From: an uncultured Opitutia bacterium
GTDB lineage: Bacteria > Verrucomicrobiota > Verrucomicrobiia > Opitutales > UBA953
DNA length: 9,940 bases
Assembly (NCBI GenBank): GCA_937875975.1
Contig: CALEEU010000017.1
Coordinates: 1 to 9,940 of the forward strand
Direction of reading: 5' to 3'
Part shown: in pieces, positions 7,345 through 9,940 of the stretch
Numbering within the stretch: position 1 is the first letter of the stretch
Layout of the letters: each line of letters begins with the position of its first letter
Made by a program: the position numbers and the translations under genes
Notes under the pieces: model-generated
What the model was told of the DNA's origin: nothing
Database searches by the model: none
The model's input: only the letters and a program-made list of their open reading frames with translations

Positions 7345-8490
7345 TCAGTAGCGCGGGACCTTGGGGTCGACCTTGAGCGACCAGGCGTCGATGCCACCCT
7401 TGACGTTACTGACACGGGTATAGCCTTTGGACCGCAGGAAATGGGTAACCTTCATGCTCCGGCCGCCATGGTGGCATTGGACCAGGACGGGGACGTCCTG
7501 CGGAATCTCGGCCAGACGCATCGGCACGGTGTTCATGGGAATAAGCCGAGCGCCCTCAATCCGGCAGACGGCATACTCGTCCATTTCCCTCACATCAATG
7601 AGGAGGGGTGGATTAGGATCGGATAACAGGCGCTGGGCCTCTTCGACGGTCACTTCAAGCGGAGTTTCGGACATAGGGGTAGGATTCGAACAGCTGGCCG
7701 GAGCGTAGGCGGACTTCTCGAGCGAACGGATGGTCGGAGAAGAACCGCAGCACGGGCAGGCTGGGTCGGCTGACAAGGCGATCAACCTGGAGGTTCCGGC
7801 GGCGACATCGACGACCAGTAGGCGCGAGGTCGGGCGTTTACCGAGCAGGACGGCGATGACCTCAGAAGCCATCCAGGAGCCAATCACCCCACAGGTCGCA
7901 CCGAAGACGCCCGCATCGGCACAGGTCGGTACGGAGGAGGCGTCAGGGATGACGGGGTAGAGACAACGGTAGCAGCCAGTCTTCGCGAGGAAGACGCCCA
8001 CTTGGCCGGCATCGCGCAGGACGCTCCCGTGGACGAGGGGTCGGCCACCCAGCACACAGGCGTCGGCCGCTAAGAAACGGGTCGCGAAATTATCCGTACC
8101 ATCGACCACGACATCATAACGGGCGACGAGGTCGGCCGCGTTCTCGACCGTGAAGCCCTCGGGGTGCAACGCCACCTTAAGCCCGGGATTAATCTCCCCG
8201 AGTGCCTCGGCGGCGGAAATGGTCTTCGGCAGCCCCAAGGTATCGAAACCGTGGATGATCTGGCGATGAAGGTTCGAGATCTCGACCTTGTCCGGGTCTG
8301 CAATGCCGATGACGCCGATACCTGCGGCAGCTAGATAGAGGCCGACGGGGGAGCCTAGGCCGCCGGCACCCAAGAGCAGCACCTTGGCCTCGCGCAGACG
8401 CAGCTGCCCGGGCTCCCCTACCCCGGGCAGACGAATCTGCCGGGAGTACAAGGCCCTCTCGTGGTCGCTCAGGCGCTGTTCCGCGGACAT
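7345..8490 (-). CDS. moeB: MoeB/ThiF-type sulfur-carrier adenylyltransferase fused to a rhodanese domain (MoeZ-like)
   Basis: The 381-residue protein activates the C-terminal glycine of a ubiquitin-like sulfur carrier (MoaD or ThiS type) as an acyl-adenylate and probably then delivers sulfur to it. The E1-like domain has the nucleotide loop LLLGAGGLGSP (38-48), DPDKVEISNLHRQ (65-77) and VDGTDNFATR (129-138). Zinc-binding pairs are C173/C176 (CYRC) and C245/C248 (CPCC). A linker (about 250-275) leads to a rhodanese domain with DVREMDEY (299-306) and the persulfide-forming C339 in QCHHGGRS. The closing GGIDAWS...VDPKVPRY is typical of this rhodanese class. An upstream in-frame start at 8589 would overlap ruvX and add residues with no family match, so I chose M at 8490, which begins the usual 'ERYSRQI'-like segment (ERALYSRQIRLPGVGEPGQ). 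No other moa or thi genes are in the window, so molybdopterin, thiamine or tRNA-thiolation use cannot be decided. Confidence 0.93.
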   Translation of the reverse strand: MSAEQRLSDHERALYSRQIRLPGVGEPGQLRLREAKVLLLGAGGLGSPVGLYLAAAGIGVIGIADPDKVEISNLHRQIIHGFDTLGLPKTISAAEALGEINPGLKVALHPEGFTVENAADLVARYDVVVDGTDNFATRFLAADACVLGGRPLVHGSVLRDAGQVGVFLAKTGCYRCLYPVIPDASSVPTCADAGVFGATCGVIGSWMASEVIAVLLGKRPTSRLLVVDVAAGTSRLIALSADPACPCCGSSPTIRSLEKSAYAPASCSNPTPMSETPLEVTVEEAQRLLSDPNPPLLIDVREMDEYAVCRIEGARLIPMNTVPMRLAEIPQDVPVLVQCHHGGRSMKVTHFLRSKGYTRVSNVKGGIDAWSLKVDPKVPRY

Positions 8491-8564
8491 ACGGACAGTG
8501 GAACCCCCGCATGGAGCGGTGTCAAACCGCCCCTTCCACGTGTCGGATTGAATAATCCCCGAAG
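8491..8564. promoter_or_regulatory. Divergent promoter region between the MoeB-rhodanese gene and ruvX
   Basis: These 74 bases must hold both promoters. AATAAT at 8551-8556 matches the -10 consensus at five of six bases and lies 8 bases before the ruvX GTG, but no good -35 stands upstream. GCGGT (8516-8520) and ACCGC (8526-8530) form a small 5-bp inverted repeat with a GTCAA loop, which could be an operator half-site pair or chance. I see no convincing minus-strand promoter. Confidence 0.3.
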
Positions 8565-9020
8565 GTGTCCCAACTTGACCCCGTGGCACAGGTCTTCCTC
8601 GGCATCGATTACGGCTCCCGACGGGTCGGGCTGAGCCATGCCGATGAGCTCGGCTTCGCCTTCCCCCTGCCCGCCGCGGTCGCCGACAGCGCCGAAGAGC
8701 GCTTCGCCCAGATCGGCAAGGAGATCGCCCGCCTCAAGGTCACCCTGCTCGTGCTCGGTTATCCTTTATCGGTCGATGGCGAACGCACTAAGCGTTGCGA
8801 CGAAGTCGACGTCTTCGCGGCCGAACTCACCCGGCGCTTCGCCTTACCCATCGAGAAAGTCGACGAAGCCCTTACGAGCCAGGCAGCCGACGACCTCGGC
8901 GGTCGCAAGGCGCGCTCGGCCAACGAACGCAAACAGCAGGCCCGGACCGGCGAACGCGACTCCCGCGCGGCGGCCGTCCTCCTCCAAGATTTCCTGAACA
9001 GCCGCGGCATCGGCTCCTGA
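8565..9020 (+). CDS. ruvX: RuvX/YqgF family RNase H-fold nuclease (putative pre-16S rRNA nuclease)
   Basis: The 151-residue protein has the family's RNase H-like fold and normal length. FLGIDYGSRRVGLS (11-24) holds the first acidic catalytic residue, D15. LLVLGYPLSVDGERTKRCDEV (61-81) is the conserved 'vG.P...dG' strand and turn. VDEALTS (99-105) corresponds to the usual 'DERlTT', with the second acid, and RDSRAAAVLLQDFL (131-144) carries the third, D132. The family is implicated in maturing the 5' end of 16S rRNA and was first named as a putative Holliday-junction resolvase. The start is GTG at 8565; a second in-frame GTG at 8583 would remove six residues and cannot be excluded, since AAGGTG at 8562-8567 could serve it as a distant binding site. 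truA starts one base after the stop, so the two are almost certainly translated together. Confidence 0.93.
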   Translation: MSQLDPVAQVFLGIDYGSRRVGLSHADELGFAFPLPAAVADSAEERFAQIGKEIARLKVTLLVLGYPLSVDGERTKRCDEVDVFAAELTRRFALPIEKVDEALTSQAADDLGGRKARSANERKQQARTGERDSRAAAVLLQDFLNSRGIGS

Positions 9021-9021
9021 G

Positions 9022-9867
9022 ATGCCTCCCGCCAAGACCAAGAAACCGTTTACGCCGAAGCTCGAGCGCTTCCTGGCGACGGTCGCCTACGATGGCACCG
9101 ACCACATCGGCTGGCAGGTCCAGACTGGGCGAATATCCATTCAAGGCGAACTCGAGGCACGCTTGTCGCGCATCCTCAAGACCCCCATCGTCATCCATGG
9201 CAGCGGTCGCACGGACTCCGGCGTACACAGCGTCGGACAGCGCTTTCATTTCGACGCCTTCTGGCCTCATCCGTGCAGCTACCTCGTCCACGCGATGAAC
9301 TCGTGCGAACAGAACGGCCTCCTGGTCACGCAGCTTCAGCGCGTCGCGCCCACTTTCCATTGTCGCTGGCACGCCGACGGCAAACGCTACCGCTATGAGA
9401 TCTGCGACGGGTATCCGCCGCCCTGGGAGGCGCGATTCTGCCTGGGATTAGGTACGAAGACCGTCGATGTGAAGCTGATGCGACAGGCCGCCAAGCTTCT
9501 GCTCGGCAAGCATGACTTCTATGCGTTCGGGGCGAACCACGGCCAAGGCATGGAGAAGGAAAATCCGGTCAAGGACCTGCGCCGCCTTGAAGTCCGCCGC
9601 CGCGGGAAGCGTATCACCATCATCGCCGAGAGCAGCGGCTTCCTTTACAAGATGGTCCGCCGACTCGTCGGAGGACTCCTCCGCGTGGGCGAAGGGAAGA
9701 TGACCCCCGAACGTCTCCTCGCCTACCGGAAAGAACGCGCCATAACCTCGGAAGTGCCGACCGCTCCCGCTCGCGGCCTCTTCATGGAGAAAGTCTTCTT
9801 TAAGCCCGGCACCTTTCAGAACCCGCGCGTCTTGCGTAGCTACAAAGACTCCGACAGTTCGGAATAA
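9022..9867 (+). CDS. truA: tRNA pseudouridine(38-40) synthase TruA
   Basis: This 281-residue enzyme converts uridines 38, 39 and 40 of the tRNA anticodon stem-loop to pseudouridine. ATVAYDGTDHIGWQVQ (19-34) is the N-terminal family strand. GSGRTDSGVHSVGQ (60-73) holds the catalytic aspartate D65; the common form is RTDAGVHA. FHCRWHADGKRYRYEI, KHDFYAFGANHG and GFLYKMVRRLVGGLLRVGEGK are the other conserved blocks, in order, and APARGLFMEKVFF closes the domain. FHCR replaces the usual FHAR. A basic extension of about 15 residues precedes the fold, and a tail of about 20 residues follows it. The ATG lies one base after the ruvX stop, with no Shine-Dalgarno, which fits translational coupling. No strong terminator follows. 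Confidence 0.97.
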   Translation: MPPAKTKKPFTPKLERFLATVAYDGTDHIGWQVQTGRISIQGELEARLSRILKTPIVIHGSGRTDSGVHSVGQRFHFDAFWPHPCSYLVHAMNSCEQNGLLVTQLQRVAPTFHCRWHADGKRYRYEICDGYPPPWEARFCLGLGTKTVDVKLMRQAAKLLLGKHDFYAFGANHGQGMEKENPVKDLRRLEVRRRGKRITIIAESSGFLYKMVRRLVGGLLRVGEGKMTPERLLAYRKERAITSEVPTAPARGLFMEKVFFKPGTFQNPRVLRSYKDSDSSE

Positions 9868-9880
9868 TGCTCTCTTAATG

Positions 9881-9907
9881 TTGGGTTAAGGCCTTTTCTG
9901 GCATAAT
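9881..9907 (+). promoter_or_regulatory. Weak candidate promoter downstream of truA
   Basis: This stretch is clearly more AT-rich than its surroundings. CATAAT (9902-9907) matches the -10 consensus at five of six bases, and the overlapping TAATAT (9904-9909) lies 17 bp after TTGGGT (9881-9886), a poor -35. Either choice would start a transcript within a few bases of the ATG at 9917. Confidence 0.3.
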
Positions 9908-9916
9908 ATCCTGACT

Positions 9917-9940
9917 ATGAGATTGTTCTCACGCGTCGGC
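9917..9940 (+). CDS. Possible start of a further gene, cut by the window edge
   Basis: ATG at 9917 opens a frame that runs to the window end (MRLFSRVG), ten bases after a -10-like element. Eight residues are too few to identify a product. The basic-hydrophobic beginning could be a signal peptide or a cytoplasmic protein. Support is only position and the AT-rich upstream stretch. Confidence 0.3.

Noticed and set aside
6332..7351. A 339-codon plus-strand frame across the end of the DsbD-like gene and the lipoprotein gene
   Set aside because: It runs through a strong terminator hairpin and overlaps two confident genes; its Gly/Asp-rich translation is an antisense shadow.
7345..7674. Rhodanese as a separate gene starting at the internal Met (MSETPLEV)
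   Set aside because: The frame is continuous with the adenylyltransferase domain and this fusion is a known MoeZ-type arrangement; internal initiation is possible but nothing demands it.
8516..8530. GCGGT / ACCGC inverted repeat as a defined operator
   Set aside because: Five base pairs in GC-rich DNA are expected by chance; without conservation it cannot be assigned to a regulator.
8491..8589. N-terminal extension of the MoeB-rhodanese protein by 33 residues from ATG at 8589
   Set aside because: It would overlap the ruvX start and remove the divergent promoter space, and the added residues do not resemble MoeB family N-termini.
9850..9863. Inverted repeat TCCGA / TCGGA at the end of truA as a terminator
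   Set aside because: Only 5 bp of stem, inside the coding sequence, with no T-tract following.

Overview
The window is GC-rich, densely packed bacterial chromosome carrying ordinary core genes. I see no prophage, insertion sequence, CRISPR array, tRNA or rRNA. An OmpA/Pal-type lipoprotein and a DsbD-family periplasmic reductase point to a Gram-negative cell with an outer membrane. Weak or absent Shine-Dalgarno sequences, pyrimidine-rich leaders, and the pairing of prfB with an uncharacterised ATP-grasp-like gene would fit Verrucomicrobiota (Opitutae-like) or a relative. That placement is an inference from general impression, not a measured result.

Layout. Positions 1-1796 (minus) hold most of a two-unit M16 zinc metallopeptidase whose 3' end lies outside the window. 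A 172-bp divergent intergenic region follows, containing a hairpin that buries a perfect but misplaced AAGGAGG. Then on the plus strand come prfB (release factor 2, with no programmed frameshift), an ATP-grasp-like protein of unknown substrate 13 bp downstream, and a DsbD-like protein with an altered domain order. A strong bidirectional terminator at 6620-6647 separates this block from a convergent minus-strand pair: an OmpA-domain lipoprotein and, upstream of it, a MoeB/ThiF-type adenylyltransferase fused to a rhodanese. Divergent from that pair, ruvX and truA form a tight plus-strand pair (1-bp gap). The last 24 bases may open another plus-strand gene.

The genes do not form one pathway. prfB, ruvX and truA serve translation, RNA processing or modification, and nucleic-acid housekeeping. 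The DsbD-like protein and the lipoprotein act in the envelope. The MoeB-rhodanese protein activates a ubiquitin-like sulfur carrier for cofactor or thio-modification chemistry. The most interesting points are the signal peptide / N-terminal domain / thioredoxin / membrane order of the DsbD-like protein, the unshifted prfB with TGG where other bacteria carry the frameshift TGA, the hairpin in the prfB leader, and the unassigned ATP-grasp-like protein. I found no convincing new multi-gene system.
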